NCBI GenBank assembly: GCA_003151665.1
Contig: PLYD01000065.1
Coordinates: forward strand, 1-6,311
Direction: 5' to 3'
Length of the DNA: 6,311 nucleotides
Source: Candidatus Dormiibacterota bacterium
GTDB taxonomy: Bacteria > Chloroflexota > Dormibacteria > Dormibacterales > Dormibacteraceae
How positions within the stretch are numbered: the stretch's first letter is position 1; the number at the start of each line of letters is the position of its first letter. The notes under the pieces were generated by a model. The model made no database searches, was not told the origin of the DNA, and saw only the letters and a list, made by a program, of their open reading frames with translations. Of the stretch, positions 1 to 5,913 are shown one piece after another. The translations under genes and the position numbers were made by a program.

Positions 1-286
1 ACCCGCCGTATGCGGAGCTGAACGCAAGCGATTTCATCTGCGCCGCGGCTGCCTCGGCCAGCTCGGCGCGCCCATAACCGACGTTAACGTTCCAGAGCGA
101 GGCCATGCCGTCGACGTACTCGCGGCCCTCGATGTCGGTGAGGATGGCGCCTCTCCCGCTCGCAAACATCAGCTGCGGAATCGTGCCCGGTGGTGCGTCG
201 AGGTCGCCCTGAGGGTGCAGCCAGTGGGTGCGATCGAGCTCGTACAGCCGGCTCGCTTCCTCCGCCGAGAATGTATTGTTCGCCAA
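1..286 (-). CDS. Class III PLP-dependent aminotransferase, N-terminal part (cut by window edge)
   Basis: Reading the minus strand from a TTG at 286 gives 95 open codons that run off the window. The protein has the look of the N-terminal segment of class III (omega) aminotransferases: a stretch reading DRTHWLHPQGDL at residues 18-29, then ILTDIEGREYVDGMASLWNV at 48-67, followed by NVGYGR at 68-73 and a helix ending in FSSAYGG. In this family that region forms the N-terminal arm and the start of the PLP-binding fold. The family moves amino groups from omega-amino acids, amines or similar donors to pyruvate or 2-oxoglutarate; the substrate cannot be told from this part, and the catalytic lysine lies outside the window. 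The TTG start is chosen because no ATG or GTG was found in frame between it and about position 364, and it falls 11 nt after the stop of the DUF2182 gene. The Shine-Dalgarno is weak, so translation may be coupled to that gene. The family call is firm and the exact start is not. Confidence 0.85.
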   Translation of the reverse strand, partial: MANNTFSAEEASRLYELDRTHWLHPQGDLDAPPGTIPQLMFASGRGAILTDIEGREYVDGMASLWNVNVGYGRAELAEAAAAQMKSLAFSSAYGG

Positions 287-297
287 CCTGTCGAGCT

Positions 298-1086
298 CTA
301 GGCCATCGGTCCGGCCAGAAGTTGGAGGAAGTCGGGCTTGGCTATCACGGCGACGCCAATGGTGACGCACACGGCGCCGGAGACGCGAGAGAGCAAGACC
401 CCGTAGCGCCAGTTCTTCTCGAGGAAGAACACGGCGGCGATGACTGCCATCCATGCAAGGTTCATCAAACCGACAACCGCCAGCACCGCCATGAGCGCCC
501 AGCAGCAGCCAACGCAATACAGGCCGTGTGAGATACCGGCTCGAGTAGCCGCAGGTGCGCCGCCGCCGAAGTCATGGGTGAGCATGAAGCCGAGGGGTGA
601 TCGGCACGCGCTCAAGCACACGTTCTTCAGGGGCGTGAACTGGTACAGGCCTGCGATGACCAAGACGGCTCCGCCAAGTCGAGGCAGCCAGGCGCTGACC
701 GGAGAGGCCATAGACGATCCCAGGAGCTGGATCACCGCGAGCGGCACCAGGCCCACAACTGCCCAGATCACCAGGTAACCAAGGACGAAGGCCATGGTCG
801 GCAACGCTCCCTCGCCCCGCGACCGAACGATGGTTGCGTGGGTCAGCACCATCGGTGCGATCGTCGGAAACATCATCGCGACCATCATCACGACCCAGGT
901 GACGAGGAAAAGCCCGGCTCCAAGCATTGCGATGCCGCCCATCCCGGTCATGGGCGAGGACTGCTGAAGGGTCAGCAGCCAGGCAGCCGCCGCGCAAACG
1001 AGCAGCGCGGCGATGATCGCCGTCGAGACTGGGCGTGGGAGAGTCTTGACGGCCGGCGCGGCGCCAGTGGGCCCTGGCAGATTCAT
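298..1086 (-). CDS. DUF2182 polytopic membrane protein (predicted metal-binding)
   Basis: This 262-residue protein is largely hydrophobic, with about six likely membrane segments (roughly residues 21-41, 52-76, 96-120, 132-152, 190-222 and 233-250). It shows signatures I associate with DUF2182: WVVMMVAMMFPTIAPM at 64-79, YQFTPLKNVCLSACRSPLGF at 148-167, and CVGCCWALM at 191-199 followed by GLMNLAWM. Cysteines at 157, 161, 191, 194 and 195 are the likely metal- or thiol-active residues. DUF2182 is described in databases as a predicted metal-binding integral membrane protein with no firm biochemical role. The ATG at 1086 lies 16 nt after the stop of the DUF1326 gene and has no clear Shine-Dalgarno, so translation is probably coupled. 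The two DUF families are often neighbours, which supports both calls and suggests a joint function at the membrane. The length looks normal for the family. Confidence 0.88.
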   Translation of the reverse strand: MNLPGPTGAAPAVKTLPRPVSTAIIAALLVCAAAAWLLTLQQSSPMTGMGGIAMLGAGLFLVTWVVMMVAMMFPTIAPMVLTHATIVRSRGEGALPTMAFVLGYLVIWAVVGLVPLAVIQLLGSSMASPVSAWLPRLGGAVLVIAGLYQFTPLKNVCLSACRSPLGFMLTHDFGGGAPAATRAGISHGLYCVGCCWALMAVLAVVGLMNLAWMAVIAAVFFLEKNWRYGVLLSRVSGAVCVTIGVAVIAKPDFLQLLAGPMA

Positions 1087-1102
1087 GGGTGGCGCTGAGC
1101 GG

Positions 1103-1705
1103 TCAGCCTGCCCAGTTGAACGGCGCCGAGAAAGCGCTCTTGCCCGCGTTCTTGAACTCCATGCCGAAGGCTTTGATCTTCGACTCGATCGGCTTGGCGA
1201 TCGTGATCGTCGAATTGGAGGGGTGGGCGACCCCAGTCAGCTTCGTCGTCTCGCCGCCTTCCTGCGCCGCGAAATCCTCGATTTCAATGGCGACCGCATC
1301 GCCGATGCGGATCCGGTGTCGATGGCCATCATCCGAGTATTCGATTGGGTGCTGTTCGATACCAAGGACCTCACCGATCAGTGGTGCGAGGTTTGCCATC
1401 GGGCCACCGGCCTGGCCGGCGAACACGCCGGTGAGCTTGTCCGCCTGCTCCTTGGATGCCTTGTCGTCGATGATGACTCCCACACGCCACCCGCCGTCCA
1501 GCATGTTCTTGGGCGCGTCGACGACGAGGGAGACACTGCGCCCGCTTACATCAATGCCATCGACCACGCCGCGCGTGACGTGGTAGTTGAGGATCACGTG
1601 GCACCGGTCGCCTGTCGCTGGTGAGGTGAAACTGGTCACCGTGCACGGACAAACCCAATCGCAGTTGCAGTTCTCGAAATAGGTCCCCTCGAGCTTCCAG
1701 GCCAT
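1103..1705 (-). CDS. DUF1326 domain protein with N-terminal cysteine cluster
   Basis: This 200-residue protein opens with WKLEGTYFENCNCDWVCPC (residues 3-21), the hallmark start of DUF1326. Its cysteines at 13, 15, 19 and 21 form a C-x-C-x3-C-x-C cluster, and another cysteine at 35 sits in GDRCHV. I see no signal peptide or membrane segment, so the protein is probably cytoplasmic. The rest is a soluble, probably beta-rich domain with VVDGIDVSGRSVSLVVDAPK (47-66) and a GWRVGVIIDDKAS region. The cysteines suggest metal binding, but the biochemical role of the family is not established from anything seen here. The ATG at 1705 is supported by a strong Shine-Dalgarno (AAGGGGGA, 1718-1711 on the minus strand) five bases upstream. 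It is the first gene of a minus-strand run with the DUF2182 membrane protein and the aminotransferase, and a promoter-like element lies just upstream. Confidence 0.9.
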   Translation of the reverse strand: MAWKLEGTYFENCNCDWVCPCTVTSFTSPATGDRCHVILNYHVTRGVVDGIDVSGRSVSLVVDAPKNMLDGGWRVGVIIDDKASKEQADKLTGVFAGQAGGPMANLAPLIGEVLGIEQHPIEYSDDGHRHRIRIGDAVAIEIEDFAAQEGGETTKLTGVAHPSNSTITIAKPIESKIKAFGMEFKNAGKSAFSAPFNWAG

Positions 1706-1724
1706 GGACGTCCCCCTTATCGAA

Positions 1725-1741
1725 GAAATCGGATCGATTTC
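1725..1741. promoter_or_regulatory. Inverted repeat at the predicted transcription start; possible operator
   Basis: GAAATC (1725-1730) and GATTTC (1736-1741) form a perfect 6-bp inverted repeat around the 5-base centre GGATC. It lies between the candidate -10 box and the Shine-Dalgarno of the DUF1326 gene and spans the predicted transcription start, where a repressor would block transcription. It is also in the divergent gap shared with the histidine kinase gene. Arms of six bases can occur by chance, so this is only a candidate. Confidence 0.3.
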
Positions 1742-1743
1742 AG

Positions 1744-1772
1744 AGCGTATGCCTGTCGCGCCGAAGCGTCAA
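1744..1772 (-). promoter_or_regulatory. Candidate sigma-70-type promoter of the DUF1326 operon
   Basis: On the minus strand TTGACG (1772-1767) is followed after exactly 17 bases by TACGCT (1749-1744). The -35 box matches five of six consensus bases, while the -10 box keeps only the key T, A and final T. The predicted start of transcription falls near 1737, giving an untranslated leader of about 32 nt that contains the Shine-Dalgarno at 1718-1711 and ends at the ATG of the DUF1326 gene. The spacing and position are what one expects of a real promoter. The weak -10 box is the main doubt. Confidence 0.5.
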
Positions 1773-1881
1773 GGACCTGAATCTGAAGCGGAGATGCCGT
1801 TTCCACCCTGAAAATGGATGGTCCAGAAGCCCATGCCTCAGCAGGGCGACTTTTCGAGGGGTCTCGCGTACACCGGTACCT

Positions 1882-3777
1882 GTGGGGATCCAGCTCAGGC
1901 CGGCCGTGGCAGCCCCTGTCGAAACTCGCCCGCGCACAGCGCCGCCCCCAATGGTTTCCGCGCGTCAGGGAGATCCGCCCCGCGCCGGCAATGATCCGAA
2001 GTCCCGACGACGGCCCTTTTTCAAGGTCTCTGCCTGGCTGGGATCGCGTCGCCCGTCTACTTTCGTGGCAATGCTCGCAATCGCGACGATGGGACCACTG
2101 GCTCTGCTGTCGACCCTCAGCGTCAACTCGGTCTACTCGACCCTCAGCGCAGCCTCCGAGCGGCGGCTCTCCGATGCGAGCGCGCTTGCCTCGGTTTATG
2201 TCGCTACTCAGATGAAAGCGCTGACGATTCTGGAAGACTCCTATGCGCACCGGCTCGCGCTGGTCACGGCGCTCCGGGATGGCAACCATCTCAACTATGA
2301 CGGCCCGGCCATTTTGGAAACCGTAAAAGACCTCCGCAGCGTGCAGCCGGAAACTCGGTTTGCCGGGATCATCGATCCCGCCGGCTTTTTCTGGCTCAAC
2401 GAAGATCCCCCACAACCGCAAACGTCGTACGGGCGGCCCAACACGACACGCGACTGGTACATCGGAGTCACCAGGGTCGGTAAAGCCTACGTCTCGTCTG
2501 CCTATGTCTCAGCGTTGCCAGGCACTCCTCTGGTCGTCGCAATCACCACCCCGGTGTGGGCAGACGGACGCTTTGCCCCGGCTGGCACAAGGGTGGGAAT
2601 CCTCATCGTCGGTTACGACCTGACCGCCACTCAGCGCCTCTTCTCGGACTTCGCTCGAAGCCAAGGGGTCCAGATAGAGGTGACCGACCAGAACGGAATC
2701 ATCGTCGCGCAGAGCGGCGTTGTACCGAGCTCGCTTGTGCAGGACAAGAGCGCCGGTGTGACCGCGGCCCTTGCCGGCACGAGTTCCTTCGACCGGGTAA
2801 GCGCCAAGGGCGGCGATTCGTTTGCAGCCTACGCGCCAGTTGCGGGTGTAGGGTGGACTGTCGTCACGAGCTTGATCGCGGCGGATGCGCTTGCCGACGC
2901 CAACCGGCTGCGCGCTCAGGTGGTTTTCATCACCATCGTGTTGCTGGTGATCCTGACCTTCGCCAAAGCAATCCTTTATGTCGTCTCTCGCGACCGGCAG
3001 ACGGCACAAGCTGCGCTGGCTGGATCTAACGTCAGGTTGGAGCAGAGGGTGAAGGCGCGCACGTCCGAGCTCGAGGCCACCAACCGCGAGCTCGAGGCGT
3101 TCAGCTACAGCGTTTCGCACGACCTGCGTTCACCTCTGCGAAGCATCGACGGCTTCTCGCGCATGGTCCTCGAAGAGAATGAGGGCCGGCTCGCACCTGA
3201 CAGCGTTCGCAAGCTCGGGATCATTCAGGCCGGCGCCCTGCAAATGGGGATGTTGATCGACGACCTGCTGAGCTTTTCACGCCTCGGGCGTGTGGAGCTC
3301 AAGAAGAGACGCGTCTTCACGGATGGCGTCGTCGCCGAGGTGATCGCCGAGCTCAAACAGGAGAACCCCGAGCGGAATATCGAGTTCGTGGTCCACGAGC
3401 TGCCCGCCTGTTACGCCGATCCGATCCTCATCAGACAGGTGTTTCGAAATCTCGTTGGCAATGCCGTGAAATTCAGCCGCATGCTGCCGGCAGCGCGAAT
3501 CGAGGTTGGCTCGATCCCTGCCATCCCGGCCAACAGTCACATGGTCACGTTCTTCATCAAGGACAACGGAGCCGGCTTCGACATGCGGTATATCGACAAG
3601 CTTTTCGGTGTCTTCCAGCGTTTGCACCGGATGGAGGACTTCCCCGGCACCGGCGTTGGACTCGCTCTGGTCAGACGAATTGTCGAGCGCCACGGAGGCA
3701 AGGTCTGGGCCGAAGGCGCCGTTGATTTAGGCGCAACTTTCTATCTCACCCTGGAGGACGGAAATGCGAGAACCTGA
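1882..3777 (+). CDS. Membrane sensor histidine kinase, Cache sensor plus HisKA/HATPase
   Basis: From a GTG at 1882 this gives 631 residues. Residues 1-60 are Pro/Arg-rich and cytoplasmic; membrane segment 1 is about 62-83; an extracytoplasmic region of about 84-343 looks like a double Cache (dCache_1) domain, with RDWYIGV at 190-196, [10 protein letters not shown] at 201-210 and VGYDL at 243-247; membrane segment 2 is about 344-367. I see no HAMP domain. A helical stretch ([20 protein letters not shown], 386-405) leads into the phosphorylated H-box [15 protein letters not shown] with His413. The ATP-binding domain has [10 protein letters not shown] (Asn527), DNGAGFDM (561-568), LFGVFQRLH (574-582) and GTGVGLALV (589-597). 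This catalytic half is of the phytochrome-like type that pairs with Rcp1-type regulators, and such a regulator is the next gene, overlapping by 14 nt. The start is uncertain: ATG 1951 is an alternative and neither has a good Shine-Dalgarno. The frame is also open upstream with no other start codon seen. The kinase call is firm; the ligand is unknown. Confidence 0.93.
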   Translation: MGIQLRPAVAAPVETRPRTAPPPMVSARQGDPPRAGNDPKSRRRPFFKVSAWLGSRRPSTFVAMLAIATMGPLALLSTLSVNSVYSTLSAASERRLSDASALASVYVATQMKALTILEDSYAHRLALVTALRDGNHLNYDGPAILETVKDLRSVQPETRFAGIIDPAGFFWLNEDPPQPQTSYGRPNTTRDWYIGVTRVGKAYVSSAYVSALPGTPLVVAITTPVWADGRFAPAGTRVGILIVGYDLTATQRLFSDFARSQGVQIEVTDQNGIIVAQSGVVPSSLVQDKSAGVTAALAGTSSFDRVSAKGGDSFAAYAPVAGVGWTVVTSLIAADALADANRLRAQVVFITIVLLVILTFAKAILYVVSRDRQTAQAALAGSNVRLEQRVKARTSELEATNRELEAFSYSVSHDLRSPLRSIDGFSRMVLEENEGRLAPDSVRKLGIIQAGALQMGMLIDDLLSFSRLGRVELKKRRVFTDGVVAEVIAELKQENPERNIEFVVHELPACYADPILIRQVFRNLVGNAVKFSRMLPAARIEVGSIPAIPANSHMVTFFIKDNGAGFDMRYIDKLFGVFQRLHRMEDFPGTGVGLALVRRIVERHGGKVWAEGAVDLGATFYLTLEDGNART

Positions 3778-4213
3778 AGCGGTCGAGATCCTGCTGGTCG
3801 AAGACAACCCCAACGACGTCGAGCTGACGCTCCACGCGCTCAGAACAAGCCACCTCGCGAACGACATCAAGGTCGTGCGAGATGGTGAGGAGGCGCTCGA
3901 TTTCATAATGTGCCGCGGGCCGTACTCGGAACGCGACATCAACAGCGGCCCGAAAGTGATCCTGCTCGACCTGAAGCTCCCCAAGGTCGATGGCATCGAG
4001 GTCCTGCGCCAGACGAAGGCCGACCCGCGCACGAAGATGATCCCGATCGTGGTCCTGACCTCGTCCACTCAAGACAAGGACATCGTTGAGACCTACCGGC
4101 TGGGGGTGAACAGCTACATGCAAAAGCCAGTCGACTTCCAGCAGTTCACCGAGTCAGTGCACCAGCTCGGTCTGTACTGGCTGGTCTATAACCAGCCACC
4201 GCACAAGGTCTGA
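3764..4213 (+). CDS. Single-domain response regulator, Rcp1-type
   Basis: The 149-residue protein is one receiver domain with no output domain. Glu13 and Asp14 ([16 protein letters not shown]) form the acidic pocket, Asp69 in [12 protein letters not shown] is the phosphoacceptor, Thr99 (VVLTSS) is the switch residue and Lys121 (MQKPVDF) completes the set. The insert [15 protein letters not shown] (50-64) before Asp69 and the C-terminal [12 protein letters not shown] are typical of Rcp1-like regulators, which take phosphate from phytochrome-like kinases. The ATG lies inside the end of the upstream kinase gene (14-nt overlap) behind a clear GGAGG at 3753-3757, six bases away, so start and translational coupling are well supported. 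The next gene starts 2 nt after the stop. The cognate donor is presumably the upstream kinase. With no output domain it would act by protein contact or pass phosphate on; the partner is unknown. Confidence 0.93.
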   Translation: MREPEAVEILLVEDNPNDVELTLHALRTSHLANDIKVVRDGEEALDFIMCRGPYSERDINSGPKVILLDLKLPKVDGIEVLRQTKADPRTKMIPIVVLTSSTQDKDIVETYRLGVNSYMQKPVDFQQFTESVHQLGLYWLVYNQPPHKV

Positions 4214-4215
4214 GA

Positions 4216-5832
4216 ATGACTGCTCCGCTTCGAGCGCTGATCGTCGAGGACGTCCCGAACGACGCCGAGCTGATCATCGGACAGCTGCACCGCGATGGGC
4301 GGACTCTCGATTGGTCGCGAGTCGACAACGAGGCGGCTTTCCGAGCTGCTTTGAACCCCGGCCTAGACGTGATACTCAGCGACTGCAACCTGCCGAGCTT
4401 CAGCGGGTCTCGCGCCCTCGAGATCCTTCGCGAGTCACGAATCGACGTTCCCCTCATCATCGTGTCGGGCACCATCGGCGAAGAGGCGGCCACCGAGCTG
4501 ATGCGCAATGGCGCCGTAGATTACGTGTCCAAGGACAAGACCAGCCGCCTCAGCATGGCCATCTCCAGGGCGATGGCGGAGGCGAAGTCGCGGCGGGACC
4601 GTGAGGATGACCTCGACAACCTTCGTCAGGCGAAGTCGCAGCTGGAGGAGGCGATCCAGCAGATCAAGCTCACGCAGGACTCTGTGATCGCGGAGGAACG
4701 CCTGCATGCCTTGGGGCAGATGTCAGCAGGCATCGCCCACGACTTCAACAACTACCTCAGCCCGATCATCGGCCTGAGCGAGCTCATACTCACGCGGCCT
4801 CATATCATCGAGGAGCCGGAGAAAGTCTTGAAGTACCTGCGCGCGATTCACCAGGCAGGGCTTGACGCGGCGCTCGTGGTCAGGCGCCTGCGCGACTATT
4901 ACCGCGGAGCTGATGCCTACGAGGAGGTTGAGGTGATCGACCTCAAGCTCGTGGTGGAGCAGACGATAGAGCTGACCCAATCGAGGTGGGGGGACCAGTC
5001 CTTGTCAACCGGTACCAATTACCGGATCGCGACCAAGTTGGTCAAGGCAGGTGTTGCTGGTCGTGCCTCGGAGCTGCGGCAGATGCTCGTCAATCTGATA
5101 TTCAATGCGCTTGACGCTATGCCGAACGGCGGAGACCTCAGCTTGACGATCGAGCCCGACGCCAAGCGTCATGGATTCGTCAACGTGGTGGTGGCCGACA
5201 CGGGACAGGGTATGTCCGCCGAAGTTAGGAAGCGGTGCCTCGAGCCATTCTTCACCACCAAAGGAGCGGCCGGCACTGGCCTCGGTTTGGCGACCTCCTA
5301 CGGCATCGTCAAGCGCCACCATGGCGAGATTCAGATCGAGAGCGAGCCCGGGCGCGGCACGCGCATCATCGTGGCGCTGCCAACCGTGGCAATCCCTCGC
5401 ACTCCTTCAGTGCCAAAAGATCGAAGCCTGATCCCGCCCATGGACATCCTGGTGATCGACGATGAGGAGATGGTGCGCAACGTGATCGCCGAGTACCTGC
5501 GTGCCGACGGGCACCGCGTGGACGTGGCCGATGGGCCGACCATCGGGCTTCACAAAATCAATGACGGGCAGTACGACCTGATAATCACCGATCGGGCGAT
5601 GCCTGAAATGAGCGGCGACCAGCTGGCCGTCAAGGCCAAGCGCATTGCTCCCCATGTCCCGATCCTTATGCTCACCGGCTTCGGAGATTTCATGATCGCG
5701 CGTGGTGAGTATCCGGATGGAGTGGATGCCGTTGTCGCCAAACCGATAACTATCGATGGGCTGAGAGACGCCATCGCGGAGGTCACCAGCCGCCCGGCTC
5801 CAGTCGCCGTGACCTCTATCGCATCGCGCTGA
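4216..5832 (+). CDS. Hybrid histidine kinase REC-HisKA-HATPase-REC
   Basis: This 538-residue protein has no membrane segment, so it should be cytoplasmic. Residues 5-120 are a receiver: Glu11/Asp12, phosphoacceptor Asp56 (LSDCNLPSFSG), Ser84 (VSGTIGEEAA) and Lys106. A helical, charged linker (about 120-162) leads to an NtrB-like dimerisation domain with LGQMSAGIAHDFNNYLSPII and His175. The ATPase has NLIFNALDAMPNGG (Asn297), ADTGQGM (327-333), EPFFTTKGAAGTGLGL (343-358) and a normal C-terminal end near 389. A linker of about 20 residues follows, then a second receiver from 409: Asp415/Asp416, Asp459 (ITDRAMPEMSG), Thr487 (LMLTGFG) and Lys509 (VAKP). All phosphotransfer residues are intact. 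The ATG starts 2 nt after the regulator stop, with AAGG seven bases upstream. An N-terminal receiver suggests the kinase is itself controlled by phosphorylation, perhaps from the upstream kinase. No output domain is present, so its downstream target is not known. Confidence 0.93.
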   Translation: MTAPLRALIVEDVPNDAELIIGQLHRDGRTLDWSRVDNEAAFRAALNPGLDVILSDCNLPSFSGSRALEILRESRIDVPLIIVSGTIGEEAATELMRNGAVDYVSKDKTSRLSMAISRAMAEAKSRRDREDDLDNLRQAKSQLEEAIQQIKLTQDSVIAEERLHALGQMSAGIAHDFNNYLSPIIGLSELILTRPHIIEEPEKVLKYLRAIHQAGLDAALVVRRLRDYYRGADAYEEVEVIDLKLVVEQTIELTQSRWGDQSLSTGTNYRIATKLVKAGVAGRASELRQMLVNLIFNALDAMPNGGDLSLTIEPDAKRHGFVNVVVADTGQGMSAEVRKRCLEPFFTTKGAAGTGLGLATSYGIVKRHHGEIQIESEPGRGTRIIVALPTVAIPRTPSVPKDRSLIPPMDILVIDDEEMVRNVIAEYLRADGHRVDVADGPTIGLHKINDGQYDLIITDRAMPEMSGDQLAVKAKRIAPHVPILMLTGFGDFMIARGEYPDGVDAVVAKPITIDGLRDAIAEVTSRPAPVAVTSIASR

Positions 5833-5863
5833 TTTCGTCGTGCTCAGCGAGCTCAATTCACGC

Positions 5864-5884
5864 CGTAACAGGCTTCGTAACAGG
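5864..5884. repeat. Direct repeat of 9 bp, 12-bp period, upstream of the ftsE-like gene
   Basis: CGTAACAGG occurs at 5864-5872 and again at 5876-5884, separated by CTT, so the repeat unit is about one helical turn. It lies in the 81-nt gap between the hybrid kinase gene and the ftsE-like gene, about 30 bases before the latter's ATG. Tandem sites on the same face of the helix can be binding sites for a regulator, but two copies of nine bases could also be a chance duplication. Apart from this repeat and the Shine-Dalgarno I see no clear promoter or terminator in the gap. Confidence 0.35.
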
Positions 5885-5903
5885 AAACCGGCACATTTGC
5901 CGT

Positions 5904-5907
5904 TAGG
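5904..5907 (+). promoter_or_regulatory. Shine-Dalgarno favouring ATG 5914 for the ftsE-like gene
   Basis: TAGG (5904-5907) lies six bases before the ATG at 5914. The in-frame GTG codons at 5929 and 5941 have no better site in front of them, so this weak signal tips the start choice to 5914. Confidence 0.4.
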
Positions 5908-5913
5908 CCAGGT

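Noticed and set aside
190..531. A 113-codon plus-strand open frame across the aminotransferase and DUF2182 junction
   Set aside because: It overlaps two genuine minus-strand genes and has a random-looking composition.
1013..1624. Plus-strand open frames opposite the DUF1326 gene
   Set aside because: They mirror a well-recognised minus-strand gene and their translations show no family resemblance.
1717..2421. A 234-codon open frame on the minus strand over the start of the kinase gene
   Set aside because: It is rich in Arg, Gly and Ser with no recognisable domain, lies antisense to a clear kinase gene and crosses the DUF1326 promoter region. GC-rich DNA gives such frames by chance.
2509..3120. 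A 203-codon minus-strand open frame inside the kinase gene
   Set aside because: It is antisense to the Cache and helical part of the kinase, has no domain and no ribosome site support.
5442..5832. Internal start giving the C-terminal receiver as a separate protein
   Set aside because: There is an in-frame ATG at the start of the receiver but no Shine-Dalgarno before it, and the linker reads continuously from the kinase core.
5842..5852. Small hairpin GCTC-AGC-GAGC after the hybrid kinase gene as a terminator
   Set aside because: The stem is only four pairs with a three-base loop and no run of T follows.
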